A stretch of 64,000 nt of DNA from JAAYZX01 sp040770645 (GCA_040770645.1 JAXGIS010000003.1:68579-132578); one strand, 5' to 3'. Shown: positions 27,426-36,868, numbered from the stretch's first letter. Numbers and translations are program-made. Notes: a model not told the origin generated them from the letters alone.

Positions 27426-28577
27426 ATGACGGCTGTGTCAGAGTCGGCGGTTCCTTTTCCGGTGCCGGACTATCGGTTCGATCAGAAAAACGAAGTGTTC
27501 AAGCGCGCCGCCTGGGACGAAGCCCTCAGACCGTTGGCTCAGCGTTTCTATACCGACATCGTCTATCAGGAGAGGGCCGGCTATCGCCAAGAGGATTACG
27601 CGTTGCGTAACGCTTCGTGGCACTTGGAGTGGGGCTCGGGTTTCGGCAACTCGCGTAGCAACTCCGGCCTCTACTCGTGGGATGAGGTTTCTCCGAAGTT
27701 GCGGCCGTATCTGGATCGCGCTACGCGCATTCAAGGGGATCCACTTCGACTCACGCGACTGGTCAAAGAGGGAGCCCGTTTTCTGGGGGCGGACTTGGTG
27801 GGGGTGGCCTCGGTCCATCCCCATTGGGTCTACTCGCACGAGTACGATCTCATCGCCAGAGAGCATCGACCGTTCGAACTGCCGGAAGGCTGTCACCGGG
27901 CTGTGGTGGTGGCATTGGCCATGGATTACGAAGCCATGCGTTCATCGCCGACCGCGTTGGCAGGTGCGGCGACCGGACTGGGGTACTCGCGGATGGCTTA
28001 CGTGGCCCATCTTCTGGCCGTGTTCATCCGGGGTTTGGGGTACAAAGCGTTACCCTCCGGGAATGACACCGCACTCAGCGTGCCGTTGGCCATGGCGGCC
28101 GGGCTCGGCGAGGCCGGCCGCATGGGGTTGCTCATCACCGAGCGTTTCGGCCCCCGAGTGCGACTCTGCAAGGTTTTCACGGACATGCCCCTGGTGGCGG
28201 ACTCGTTTCGGCCGTTCGGTGTGTGGGAGTTCTGCCGGACCTGCAAGACCTGTGCCCACCACTGCCCGTCGCGTGCCATCCCCGACGGGGAGCCGACGCC
28301 TGTAGGACCCAATGTCTCGAGTCATTCCGGTATTCGCAAGTGGTATGTCAACGGTGAGAAGTGCTTCGAGTACTGGGCTCAAAATCGCCAGGACTGCGCG
28401 GTGTGTATAAGGGTTTGTCCTTTCAACAAGGCGCCCGGGTTGCTTCATGATTTGGTGCGGACCACCGTGAAGCACACTTCCAAGTTCAATCCCTTCTTCG
28501 TGCGGATGGATCGGGCCATGGGCTATGACCGCATGATCCCCGCATCCGTATACTGGCGGCGGCGTGGAGTGGGATGA
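27426..28577 (+). CDS. Reductive dehalogenase (RdhA) homologue without Tat signal
   Basis: RdhA enzymes remove halogens from organohalides using a corrinoid and two [4Fe-4S] clusters. This 383-residue protein has the RdhA-type middle region (FLGADLVGVASVHPHWVYSHEY) and C-terminal clusters FCRTCKTCAHHCPSRAIP (near residue 269) and KCFEYW then CAVCIRVCPFNK (near 312-332), the arrangement that separates RdhA from epoxyqueuosine reductase QueG. There is no twin-arginine signal, so it is probably cytoplasmic, and no rdhB anchor gene is adjacent. ATG 27426 follows GAGGTG; ATG 27396 is the longer alternative. It diverges from murT. Function on halogenated substrates is inferred. Confidence 0.85.
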   Translation: MTAVSESAVPFPVPDYRFDQKNEVFKRAAWDEALRPLAQRFYTDIVYQERAGYRQEDYALRNASWHLEWGSGFGNSRSNSGLYSWDEVSPKLRPYLDRATRIQGDPLRLTRLVKEGARFLGADLVGVASVHPHWVYSHEYDLIAREHRPFELPEGCHRAVVVALAMDYEAMRSSPTALAGAATGLGYSRMAYVAHLLAVFIRGLGYKALPSGNDTALSVPLAMAAGLGEAGRMGLLITERFGPRVRLCKVFTDMPLVADSFRPFGVWEFCRTCKTCAHHCPSRAIPDGEPTPVGPNVSSHSGIRKWYVNGEKCFEYWAQNRQDCAVCIRVCPFNKAPGLLHDLVRTTVKHTSKFNPFFVRMDRAMGYDRMIPASVYWRRRGVG

Positions 28578-28624
28578 GGGAATCTCTCGTGGGAATGGAA
28601 CGGTTGCGCGGTGGGGAGGCAGAG

Positions 28625-29365
28625 GTGAGTGACAGGATTGCCGTGGTCACGGGGGCGAGCAGTGGTATCGGTGCTGCCACCGCTGAAAGGTTGGCGGCGG
28701 AAGGGTTCAGGCTCTATTTGGGGGCGCGAAGGCTGGACCGCTTGGCTATGGTGGCAGCTGCTCTTGACGCTGACGCTCATTATCTTGATGTAACCGACCG
28801 GGCTTCGGTTGCGGAGTTCTGTGACCGGATTCCCCAGTGCTGCGTTCTTGTGAACAACGCGGGAGGAGCGTTGGGGCTGGAACCCGTGGCCGAGGCGGAC
28901 GAGTCGCGTTGGCGTTGGATGTATGAGGCGAATGTTCTGGGGTGTCTGCGCATGACTCAGGCTCTTCTGCCCAAATTGGAAGATTCGGGCGAGGGCCATA
29001 TCGTGATTGTGAGCTCGATTGCCGGCCTCGAGATCTATGAGGGGGGCGCGGGGTACACAGCCGCCAAGCATGCGGAGACCGTACTGGCCCGCACGCTGCG
29101 TTTGGAACTGGTGGGACGGCCGGTTCGGGTGACTGAAGTGAATCCGGGTCTGGTGGAGACCGAATTCAGCTTGGTGCGTTTCGCGGGAGATCGCGAGCGC
29201 GCCGACCAGGTATATGCAGGCATGACCCCTCTGCGGGCGGGAGATGTGGCCGACTGCATCGCGTGGGCGGTAACGCGCCCTGCACACGTCAATATTGATC
29301 AGATCGTCGTCAAGCCTCTGCAGCAGGCATCGGCAACCAAGGTTTGTCGCCAGCAGCAGCCGTGA
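28625..29365 (+). CDS. Short-chain dehydrogenase/reductase (YdfG-like)
   Basis: A classical SDR of 246 residues. The cofactor loop is VVTGASSGIGAAT, with LGARRLDRL after beta-2 suggesting NADP preference. NNAGGALG, the Ser in IVSSIAGL and YTAAK with the catalytic Tyr/Lys follow. The sequence VTEVNPGLVETEFSLVRF resembles YdfG-type 3-hydroxy acid/serine dehydrogenases. GTG 28625 is preferred because GGGGAGGCAGAG precedes it; a longer frame begins at 28574, overlapping the rdhA stop. Co-transcription with the rdhA-like gene is likely. Confidence 0.88.
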   Translation: MSDRIAVVTGASSGIGAATAERLAAEGFRLYLGARRLDRLAMVAAALDADAHYLDVTDRASVAEFCDRIPQCCVLVNNAGGALGLEPVAEADESRWRWMYEANVLGCLRMTQALLPKLEDSGEGHIVIVSSIAGLEIYEGGAGYTAAKHAETVLARTLRLELVGRPVRVTEVNPGLVETEFSLVRFAGDRERADQVYAGMTPLRAGDVADCIAWAVTRPAHVNIDQIVVKPLQQASATKVCRQQQP

Positions 29366-29380
29366 GCGGGCGCCGCGGGC

Positions 29381-29396
29381 GGGCGCCACAGCGCCC
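29381..29396. terminator. Hairpin between convergent genes
   Basis: GGGCGC-CACA-GCGCCC forms a 6-bp stem with a C-run on its 3' side. It lies between the stops of the convergent SDR and coiled-coil genes and could terminate both directions. Confidence 0.4.
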
Positions 29397-29417
29397 CCCC
29401 GGCGGCCATCCACAAAC

Positions 29418-29957
29418 TCAGTCCTGTGCCGTCTCGCTGGAACCGGCATCACCTGCACCGGTGGGCTCAGCGGAAGGCACCTCGGCGGCCTCCGATGCGG
29501 CTTCGGCTTTGCGCATGCGTGCGAGCAGCTTCTGGAGCTCCTCGTTGGTGGTGGACAGGGCCGAGGACAGCTTGGGTCTGACCTCCTGCACGGTTCTCCC
29601 CCCAGCCGACTTGACGGTTTCGATGGCCTTGCCGGCCTCGGCCTTGACCTGTTTGGCCTCGGGGGAAGAGGTGCTCTCTTTGATCACGGCCCCCAGTTCG
29701 CTGACCATAGCCTCGAGGCTGCTCCTGATCTCCCTGAGGTGGCGCTTATTCTCGTCGCTCTTCCAGAGGGTACTGAAAGCTGTAGCCAAGCCTGCCCCCA
29801 GGGTTTGGAGCTGTGCTCCCACTTCCTTCCAGGCGTCGCCTGCCCCACTCTCGGCATCAGTGGCTTCGGCTCCTGCCGCACTCGCCTCCGTGGGCATGTC
29901 GGCCGCAACCGCGATCTCCTCTATCTGTCCCTGCGCTTCGGTTTGTGCGTCGGTCAT
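29418..29957 (-). CDS. Hypothetical acidic, helical protein
   Basis: I do not recognise a named family. The 179-residue protein has a low-complexity acidic N-terminus rich in Ala, Glu and Thr (about 1-45), a helical core (WKEVGAQLQTLGAGLATAFSTLWKS, then EIRSSLEAMVSELGAVIKES), a probable coiled coil through EELQKLLARMRKAEAASEA, and an acidic Ala/Glu/Ser-rich tail. There is no signal peptide or membrane segment. GGGAGGGAG precedes the ATG. The amphipathic helices recall phasin- or apolipoprotein-like proteins, but this is only a resemblance. Confidence 0.65.
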   Translation of the reverse strand: MTDAQTEAQGQIEEIAVAADMPTEASAAGAEATDAESGAGDAWKEVGAQLQTLGAGLATAFSTLWKSDENKRHLREIRSSLEAMVSELGAVIKESTSSPEAKQVKAEAGKAIETVKSAGGRTVQEVRPKLSSALSTTNEELQKLLARMRKAEAASEAAEVPSAEPTGAGDAGSSETAQD

Positions 29958-30209
29958 GACTCCCTCCCTGTTCGCTCGCTCACCCCGTTGGCTTGGTCAT
30001 CGCATGTGCTGCTGTTACAAATACGATAGGGCCTCTGTCGTCGGATGTCGATGCCTGATACGCGGAAGACAGCGGATTCGATATGTAGGTGGTGGCGGGA
30101 ATGTTGGAACGCGGGGAGCGCTGGGTCTCCGCTTCCGTCCCGAGATGGACTTGGACCGGGTGCCGCCGTGGTGGGAGAATCTAGGGCAGGGTACCGAGGG
30201 AGGTCAGAA
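29958..30209. other. Intergenic region ahead of the ThiS-like gene
   Basis: This 250-bp stretch lies between divergently oriented genes and should hold both promoters. I see no convincing -35/-10 pair, riboswitch or conserved hairpin; GAGGGAGG at 30196-30203 is the ribosome site of the next gene. Confidence 0.3.
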
Positions 30210-30446
30210 GTGGCGCAGGAGTTCACGCTTCGTATCGCCGGCCACGTTGCCGAGTTCGCGCCTCAGGGGCAGGCGGAGTTCCGCCTCCCGGCCGATGGCC
30301 GTCCGGTGGCACAAGCGCTTCGCGATATGGGCTTGAAAAAGGAGATGCTTCAAGTGCTGCTGGTAGGAGGCAAACGAGTAGCGCCCGACTACATACCGGC
30401 CGAGGGTGACGTGGTGATTTTGGTGGCACCGGCCGGAGGCGGGTGA
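30210..30446 (+). CDS. ThiS/MoaD-like ubiquitin-fold sulfur carrier
   Basis: A 78-residue beta-grasp protein. After the start (AQEFTLRIAGHVAEF) it shows VAQALRDMGLKKEMLQVLLVGGKRVAPDYIPAEGDVV and ends VILVAPAGGG. A C-terminal Gly-Gly is the site adenylated and thiocarboxylated in ThiS/MoaD proteins; here the tail is Gly-Gly-Gly. The GTG is chosen because GAGGGAGG lies 6 nt upstream. It stands 61 bp before smsC, so a link to sulfur transfer is possible, but no E1-like activating enzyme is seen in the window. Confidence 0.8.
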   Translation: MAQEFTLRIAGHVAEFAPQGQAEFRLPADGRPVAQALRDMGLKKEMLQVLLVGGKRVAPDYIPAEGDVVILVAPAGGG

Positions 30447-30507
30447 TCGCGGCTGGGGCGCAACCGCGGCGCAACGGGCGGGCGCAATCCCCTGAAGCGA
30501 GGGAACC

Positions 30508-31308
30508 ATGGACACACCAGCATTGCTGGACATAGAGGACCTGCATGTAAGCGTGGGCGACAAGTCGGTGCTGGAAGGCATAAACCTGCGCATCAATCCG
30601 GGTGAAGTGCACGCCGTCTTCGGCCCCAACGGATCCGGCAAGACCACACTGGTGAACACAGTCATGGGGTTCAGCGGGTACCGGGTGACTCAGGGGCGCA
30701 TATTGTTCAAGGGTCGGGATATCACCGCATTGCCCATCAACGAGCGTGCACGCTTGGGGCTCGGGATGTCATTCCAGCGGCCACCCGTCATACGTGGCGT
30801 GACTCTGGGCCAACTGGTGGAGGTGTCGGCTCGTCGAAACGGCGAGATGCTCGAGAAGTACGCTACGGAACTCAACGTGACGCAGTTCTTGTCACGCGAG
30901 ATAAACCTCGGCTTCTCCGGCGGCGAGATCAAACGGGCCGAACTGTTGCAGTTGCTCCTCCAGAATCCGGACATGGTCTTCCTGGATGAGCCGGAATCCG
31001 GTGTCGATTTGCAGAATATTGCGCTGATCGGCACTGCCATCAATGAGTTGCTCGGCCGGCGGGCGGAGCGAAACCGGGCGGAGACGCTGGCGCAGGCGCA
31101 CCGGCGTCGGCGCAAATCTGGTCTCGTGATCACGCATACCGGCCACATCCTCGACTACGTGGATGTCGATGTGGGGCACACATTGATGTACGGCCGGCTG
31201 GCCTGCGAGGGCAACCCACGCGAGATGTTGCGCGAGATCCGTACCAACGGCTTCGATGAGTGCTACCGCTGTTTCCGTATGGGGGTGATTGATGAATCCC
31301 AAGTCTAG
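30508..31308 (+). CDS. sufC: Fe-S assembly ATPase SufC-like (SmsC)
   Basis: SufC-type ATPases work with SufB-like scaffolds to build Fe-S clusters. ABC motifs are intact: Walker A GPNGSGKTTL, Q-loop MSFQRPPVIRG, signature LGFSGGEIKRAELLQLLL, Walker B MVFLDEPESGVDL and VITHTGHILDYV. The SGGEIKRAELLQ form is typical of SufC rather than transport ATPases. There is a short insertion (RRAERNRAETLAQAHRRRR) after the D-loop and a Cys pair at the C-terminus (DECYRCF). It overlaps the SufB-like gene by 17 nt, and the absence of sufD, sufS and sufU nearby fits the two-gene minimal system called SMS. Confidence 0.9.
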   Translation: MDTPALLDIEDLHVSVGDKSVLEGINLRINPGEVHAVFGPNGSGKTTLVNTVMGFSGYRVTQGRILFKGRDITALPINERARLGLGMSFQRPPVIRGVTLGQLVEVSARRNGEMLEKYATELNVTQFLSREINLGFSGGEIKRAELLQLLLQNPDMVFLDEPESGVDLQNIALIGTAINELLGRRAERNRAETLAQAHRRRRKSGLVITHTGHILDYVDVDVGHTLMYGRLACEGNPREMLREIRTNGFDECYRCFRMGVIDESQV

Positions 31309-32500
31309 CCCCCAAGCGGCCGATGGTGCAGTCACGGTCCCCGGGGTGGATCTCGATCTCTCCCGGTTCAAAGACGTAGCTCCGGTACACGAGCCCCTGG
31401 AGAGGCTGACGCAGCTTTCTCCCGAAGACATAGCCGTGATGCTGCGTTCGGGCATTGACCCGGATGAGGGAGGGCGATCGGGGAGTTTTCTGCAGGTGGA
31501 CCACTCGGTTCTGCATTGCCGTGTGGATGCGCCCGGGGTGGAGTTTCTGCCCATGGCCCAGGCGCTCGAGAAGTACGATGGCTTGGACCAGTTTTGGTGG
31601 AGGGCAGTGGCGCCCGACCAGGACGCCTACACGGCACGAGTCGACCGCTGCTTCCACAACGGGTACTTCATCCGCGCGGAACCCGGGGCTATCGTCACCT
31701 ACCCTCTCCAGGCCTGTCTATACCTGAGCGAGGACAAACTGGCCCAGGATGTTCACAACGTGGTGGTGGCGGAGGCGGGATCACACCTGCACGTGCTCAC
31801 CGGTTGCGCCACGGCGGCGCACGTGCGGTCTGGTCTCCACGTCGGCATCTCCGAGTTCTACGTCAAGAAGGGCGCCACCATCTCCTTCACCATGATCCAC
31901 AATTGGCCCGAAGAGATGGCGGTGCGCCCTCGAACCGGCATAGTGGTGGAGGAGGGGGGCACCTTCATATCCAACTATGTGTGCCTGGTGGCGGCCGAAG
32001 ACATGCAGTCGTACCCCACCGCCACACTGCGCGGTCGGGGAGCGGTGGCAACTTTCAATTCCGTTCTGCTTGCCCGGCCCGGGTCGCTCTTTGACACCGG
32101 GTCGCGCATTGTCATGGAGGCCGATGAGTGTCGCGGCGACATCATCTCCCGCGCGGTGTCCACGGGCGGGCGCGTTATCGCCCGCGGGCACATCGTGGGA
32201 GCGGCGGATCGTATCAAAGCCCATCTGGAGTGCAAGGGCCTCCTCCTCTCGGACGAGGGGCTCATCCACGCCATCCCCGAACTGGAGGGGCGTAGGAGCG
32301 ATGTGGAGATGACCCATGAGGCCGCCGTGGGGAAGATCGCGCGCGAGGAGATCGAATACTTGATGGCCCGCGGCCTGAGCGAAGCCGAGGCCACGGGCCT
32401 CATCATCCGGGGGTTCCTCTCCTTGGACATAGTCGGTCTGCCGTCGGCGCTGAAGGCCGAACTGGACGCCATGATCGCGGACACGGAACGTGCTACCTGA
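31292..32500 (+). CDS. sufB: SufB/SufD-family Fe-S scaffold (SmsB)
   Basis: This 402-residue protein is the scaffold partner of the SufC-like ATPase. The right-handed beta-helix core runs from about residue 110 to 320, and the C-terminal helical SufC-binding domain is clear (EEIEYLMARGLSEAEATGLIIRGF). The cysteine in HLECKGLLLSD corresponds to the conserved scaffold Cys and EMTHEAAVGKI to the conserved EHEA block. A single SufB/D-like subunit next to SufC, without a separate SufD, is the arrangement known from archaea and strict anaerobes. Expected to act as a homodimer with two ATPases. Confidence 0.9.
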   Translation: MNPKSSPQAADGAVTVPGVDLDLSRFKDVAPVHEPLERLTQLSPEDIAVMLRSGIDPDEGGRSGSFLQVDHSVLHCRVDAPGVEFLPMAQALEKYDGLDQFWWRAVAPDQDAYTARVDRCFHNGYFIRAEPGAIVTYPLQACLYLSEDKLAQDVHNVVVAEAGSHLHVLTGCATAAHVRSGLHVGISEFYVKKGATISFTMIHNWPEEMAVRPRTGIVVEEGGTFISNYVCLVAAEDMQSYPTATLRGRGAVATFNSVLLARPGSLFDTGSRIVMEADECRGDIISRAVSTGGRVIARGHIVGAADRIKAHLECKGLLLSDEGLIHAIPELEGRRSDVEMTHEAAVGKIAREEIEYLMARGLSEAEATGLIIRGFLSLDIVGLPSALKAELDAMIADTERAT

Positions 32501-32593
32501 TGCGGTGCGCGCGGTGCGCCGACACGGGTATGGCGTCCAGCCGGAGTGCGACGGTTGGGCCGGGCTCTCGAGATGGTGGGAAGGCCCCGTTTG

Positions 32594-35174
32594 ATGGGCC
32601 GCGATGAATCCATGGAGCCGTTGCTGGGACTGACAGTGGCGGAGGCCGCCGCCCGTAGGGCGGCCGGCCAAGGGAATGTGGTTCCGCTGAAGACCAGCCG
32701 TTCCTACGGCCGGATCGTTCGCGAGAACGTTTTCAATACCATCAACAACATCCTCTTCACTCTCGGGATCATCCTCGTCATCCTCGGCCGCTATCTTGAC
32801 GCCCTCATCGCCGTGGGGGTGGTGGTGGCCAACACCATCGTCTCCCTGGTTCAGGAGATCCGGGCCAAGCGCACACTCGATCGCATCGCCATCCTGACGC
32901 GTCCCCGGGCCACGGTGGTGCGGGATGGGACCCCGCGTGAAGTGGGGCCTGACGAAATCGTGTTGGGGGATTTGCTGCGGGTGGAGACCGGCGATCAGAT
33001 CGTGGTGGACGGGGCCATGGTGGGCGGGGTGCGCATGGAGATGGACGAATCCCTCCTCACCGGTGAGTCCGATCTCGTACGCAAAGAACCCGGCGATCAG
33101 TTGTTGTCGGGGAGCTTCGTGGCCGAGGGCTCGGGTTACTACGTAGCCGAGAAAGTTGGCGCCGACAGTTTCGCCCATAGGCTTACGGCCGGAGCCCAGG
33201 CCTTCCGCCGGGTGCTCACTCCCATCCAGAAGAACGTCAACACCATCGTGCGCTCCCTGCTCCTGCTGGTGCTCTACTTCGAGATCCTGGTGGTAGTCAA
33301 TTCCTTGGTGGACAAGGTCCCGTTCGTGGAAACGGTGCGCATGTCGACGGTCATCGTGGCCATGGTGCCGAACGGGCTCATCCTCTCCATTGCTGTGGCT
33401 TATGCGCTCGGCGCCCTGCGCATGGCCGGCAAGGGGGCGCTGATCCAGCAGGCGAACTCCGTGGAATCTCTCAGTCATGTGGACATCTTGTGCACCGACA
33501 AGACGGGCACGCTGACCACCAACAACATCACGTTGGACGAAGTGATGCCTTTGGGCGCAGAGCGAGGGCAGGTGGAGCGGATTCTGGGTGATTACGCGGC
33601 CAGCACCGGCGGGCCGAACCGCACCACCGAAGCCCTGCAACGTGCGCTGCCGGGCGCCGCGCGGTCGCTCGGCGACGAAGTGCTGTTCTCTTCGGCGCTC
33701 AAGTGGAGTGCAGTGGTGTTCGCCGACGATCCGCATGAGGGAGTGTATGTGCTGGGGGCGCCTGAGATGGTGGAGAAGTTGCTCGGGGCGGAGGCCGAAG
33801 CCCACGCGTGGCAGGGGACTGCCGCTGAATGGGCCGCGGGGGGCCTCAGGGTCCTCCTCCTCGCCGGCCGCACCGGCGCGGTGGGCCTCCACGACGAGGC
33901 AGGCAACATCTCGCTCCCTCCCGACCTGGTGCCCCTGGCCTTGATTCGTCTGAGTGACGAGTTACGCCCGAGAGTCCGGGAGACCCTGGCCGGATTCAGA
34001 GAAGCCGGCGTGGTTGTCAAAGTCATCTCTGGGGACAATCCGCAGACGGTGGCCGCGTTGGCCCGACAGGCGGGGTTTGAGAACGACCTCACGGCCGTTT
34101 CCGGAGCGGGAGCTGGAGGGACTCACCCCGGCGCAACTCGGAGACATGGCCGAGGAGGCCACCGTATTCGGGCGGGTGACGCCTCAGCAGAAGGAGAAGC
34201 TGGTGGAAGCCCTCCGCGAACGTGGCCATTACGTGGCCATGATCGGCGACGGGGTGAACGATGTCATCTCGCTCAAGAAAGCCAATGTGGCCATCGCTGT
34301 GCAGAGTGGCACACAGGCGGCGCGTGGCGTAGCCGACATGATCCTCATGCAGGATTCGTTTGGGGCGCTGCCCTTCGCGTTCCGCGAAGGGCAGCGCATA
34401 GTCAACGGCATGATCGACATCTTGCGTATCTTCATGGTGCGAGTGGTGTCAAAGGCGTTGCTCATAGCCTCAGTCATGCTGGTGGGTGGGTTCCCCTTCT
34501 TCCCTCGACAGTCGTCGCTGCTGTCGTTCTTCGCCGCCGGTGCTGCGGCGGTGGCACTCGCCTATTGGGCTCCCAGTGGGTCCGTGCAGGGCCCCGGCTT
34601 GATGCGGCGGGTGTTCAGTTTTGCCGCCCCGGCCGGTGTGCTCATGAGCCTCCTGGGCTTGGGCGTGTATCTGGGTTATCTCTATCCCTCCATCGCCGCG
34701 TTTCTGGCCGCCAATCCAGGGGCCAACTCCGGCCAAGCCATGGAAGCCGCGCTGCCCATTGCCACCACGGCCGTCACCGTTTTTGCCATATTTTGCAGCC
34801 TCATCCTGCTTCCGTTGACGGTACCGCCCACGCCTTTTCTGACCGGCGGTGAACGCCTGCGCGGTGATCGGCGCCCGTCTTGGTTGGCGCTTGGCCTGCT
34901 GGTCCTCTTCGTGGCGCCTGTGTCCATTCCACTCGGCCGCACCATCTGGGATCTCACCCTCTTCCCCTGGTATGGCTGGCCGGTGTTGGCGGCGGCGGCG
35001 ATGTTGTGGGCCGTGCTGCTGCGCTGGATGTGGAGAGGCCGCTTCGTGGAGCGCTTCCTGGGTTTGACTCCCTGTGGAAGCTCCCGAGGGCTTGGCTGCG
35101 GAGTAGAGGGTGGGAGCCGAGCTCCTGCTCCCGTCTCGCAGCCGTTTCGGGGGCCGCGGCCTGGTCCCGCTTAG
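32594..35174 (+). CDS. P-type cation-transporting ATPase, CtpE-like (one frameshift)
   Basis: An ion pump of about 860 residues. The actuator motif DESLLTGESDLVRK, membrane motif MVPNGLILS (PEGL in many relatives), phosphorylation motif DILCTDKTGTLTTNN, KVISGDNPQTV and hinge MIGDGVNDVISLKKANV are present. The N-terminal pattern ENVFNTINNILFTLG and KRTLDRIAIL resembles mycobacterial CtpE, a calcium-uptake ATPase; ion specificity is not certain. One extra G in the GGG at about 34108-34111 breaks the frame: removing it gives VSGAELEGLTPAQLGDM. C-terminal membrane segments follow, and the last 40 residues are Gly/Pro-rich. Its end overlaps eis by 4 nt. Confidence 0.87.
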
Positions 35175-36444
35175 AAGTCGGTGGAACAGTAGGGTGCGCG
35201 CGGAACCGCGAAGAGGGCGTCGGCGCGCGTGGCAGCACCTAACGTGACCTCTTCCAGCCGTCCCGCCGCCGCCAGCGTACTGAAGCTCACGCCGCCCAGG
35301 TAAGCTGAACTCAGAGTGGCCACGTCCAAGCGTAGGTCAGGAGAGCGCCGCGTGCGCGAAACTTGGGCTCGGCCCGAATCCGCCTCCAACAGATATCGCC
35401 CTCGGGCGAAACCGCCGAAGGAGTCCGCCACTTCGAGGACGAGCCTGCCCGATGTTGCGTACGAGCGAGCTTCCAGGCACCGGACGGTGTCCAGGATGCG
35501 CAGCCAGAGCGCGTCGCTTAGGCGGGTTATCTGCAACCGCCGGGCATCGTGGATCATCCAACGTAGAGGTTCGTCCACGGGGCGGGAGGAAGCCATGATG
35601 GTTTCAATCAGGCTGAGGTCGAAGCAGTGCCGCCAGAGGGCGCACGTCCGTATCAAGGGAGCCGGCCACCAACTGCACCACGTCGAGGCTGTTGCCCGGA
35701 TATCCTTTCTCCCATTTGACGGTGATGCGATAGGAGACGTACCCGTCGAGGTTTCCCTTCGCGTCGTGGTGCACTGCGTGGTAGAGCGGCCCGCCCCCGT
35801 CACGATGCTCTTCGATATCGGCCAGGTGCACGCGCCACCAACCCTCATTGCGCCCCAGCGAACCCACGTCACCCCGCGCTAATCGATCGTAGAGGGGGGC
35901 AGTATGTCCAGCGCGGACTCTGTGGTAAGGAGGCTGACAGAGCGGTTGTCGCCGGGCTCAGCGTTGAGCCGGCGTTCGCGTTGGCGCTTGTCCGTAATCC
36001 GGCATGTACCTTGGGCAGGCTGAGGCCGATGCTCCAAGTGGCTGCGCCGAAGCCGAATCTGCCGTAAATGGTGCTCTCCGAAGCCCACAGGCCGCCCACG
36101 GGCTCCTCTCGCTGCAGCATATCTTGTAACTGCGCCTGCACCAGGCCGGTCAACAGACCCCGGCGGGTGTACCCCGGCATCGTGCCCACCCAGCTGAGTC
36201 CACCCAAGGGGAGGCGGTGGCCACCGGGAACGACCACATCCATGGTGAGCATGGCGGTGGTGGCCACGGGGAGGCCACGGTCGAAGACTGCAAGGGTCCG
36301 GTCGAACTCAACCGAAGGCTTCTCCGCTTCCATGGCTGTGGTCTTGGGCTCTTCGCCGAAAGCGGTGCAGGTGGTGCGGTAGAACGCCTCGTACTCGGAA
36401 ACCTCGATGCTCCGTGCTTCCAGATTGTCGATTCTCGCGTGCAT
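35171..36444 (-). CDS. eis: Eis-family N-acetyltransferase (three or more frameshifts)
   Basis: Eis proteins carry tandem GNAT domains and an SCP2-like C-terminal domain and acetylate amines. From ATG 36444 the first frame gives VSEYEAFYRTTCTAFGE, LSWVGTMPGYTRRGLLTGLV (acetyl-CoA loop) and IYGRFGFGAATW. Then ERRLNAEPGDNRSV and TESALDILPP, then GSLGRNEGWWRVHLADIE and GYVSYRITVKWEKGYPGN, and finally CALWRHCFDLSLIETIMASSRP to the C-terminal domain (SPDLRLDVATLSSAYLGGVS) follow in other frames, ending YCSTDF with a free C-terminal carboxylate near the family-typical Phe. Joined length is about 424 residues. Shifts lie near 35990, 35880 and 35630. Confidence 0.8.
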
Positions 36445-36452
36445 GGCTTTCG

Positions 36453-36458
36453 ATGTTA
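36453..36458 (-). promoter_or_regulatory. Candidate -10 box for leaderless eis
   Basis: TAACAT on the minus strand ends 8 nt before the eis ATG at 36444, the same spacing as at prfB. No ribosome binding site is present in the gap. Confidence 0.3.
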
Positions 36459-36764
36459 CCGTAAGAGACGTGGAGCCCGCGGATAGAAAACGCCGAGATG
36501 GTTCATTGGCCCGATCCGGCGCGCGGATTGATGCCGATACGGCTGCGGTTGCTGCATCTGTACCGCGCTCCTTCGCCGAGTGGCTGGCGGCGTGGTCGCC
36601 GACCTGCCTCTGATTGTGGCCTACGTAGCCAGGGCGTGTGCGAGACAGCGTGTTGGTGTGAGCCGCGCCGACGGCGTGGGCGTGGCGCGGCCACACGACT
36701 CGCTGTGTGGGCGCGGGCGACCCGGTGCAACTGAGTAGGCCTGGTATCGGGCGAGCAGAGGGCG

Positions 36765-36770
36765 TACACT
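36765..36770 (+). promoter_or_regulatory. Candidate -10 box of the thiamine operon
   Basis: TACACT stands 14 nt upstream of the start of the TPP aptamer, where the promoter must be. The hexamer 17 bp upstream, TGGTAT, is a poor -35. The remaining 36445-36764 region shows no gene. Confidence 0.35.
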
Positions 36771-36783
36771 GATGGAGTATTGC

Positions 36784-36868
36784 TAGGGGAGCGCCCGGCG
36801 CTGAGAGTGTGGTTTCCGCCCACAGACCCTGCGAACCTGATCTGGGTAATGCCAGCGAAGGGAAGCAA
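36784..36868 (+). promoter_or_regulatory. TPP riboswitch (THI element)
   Basis: The aptamer core is recognisable by its conserved elements: AGGGGAGC at the 5' side, CTGAGAGTG (the CUGAGA box), ACCCTGCGAACCTGATCTGG, and TAATGCCAGCGAAGGGAA at the 3' side. TPP binding in the known class represses thiamine synthesis and transport genes. The downstream operon (thiN and ykoFEDC) is exactly of that kind, and a terminator hairpin follows 20 nt after the aptamer. Confidence 0.94.

Noticed and set aside
27426..28577. Epoxyqueuosine reductase (QueG) as identity
   Set aside because: The KW-KCFEYW and CAVCIRVCPFNK layout and the middle domain fit RdhA better, though a search would be needed to exclude it fully.
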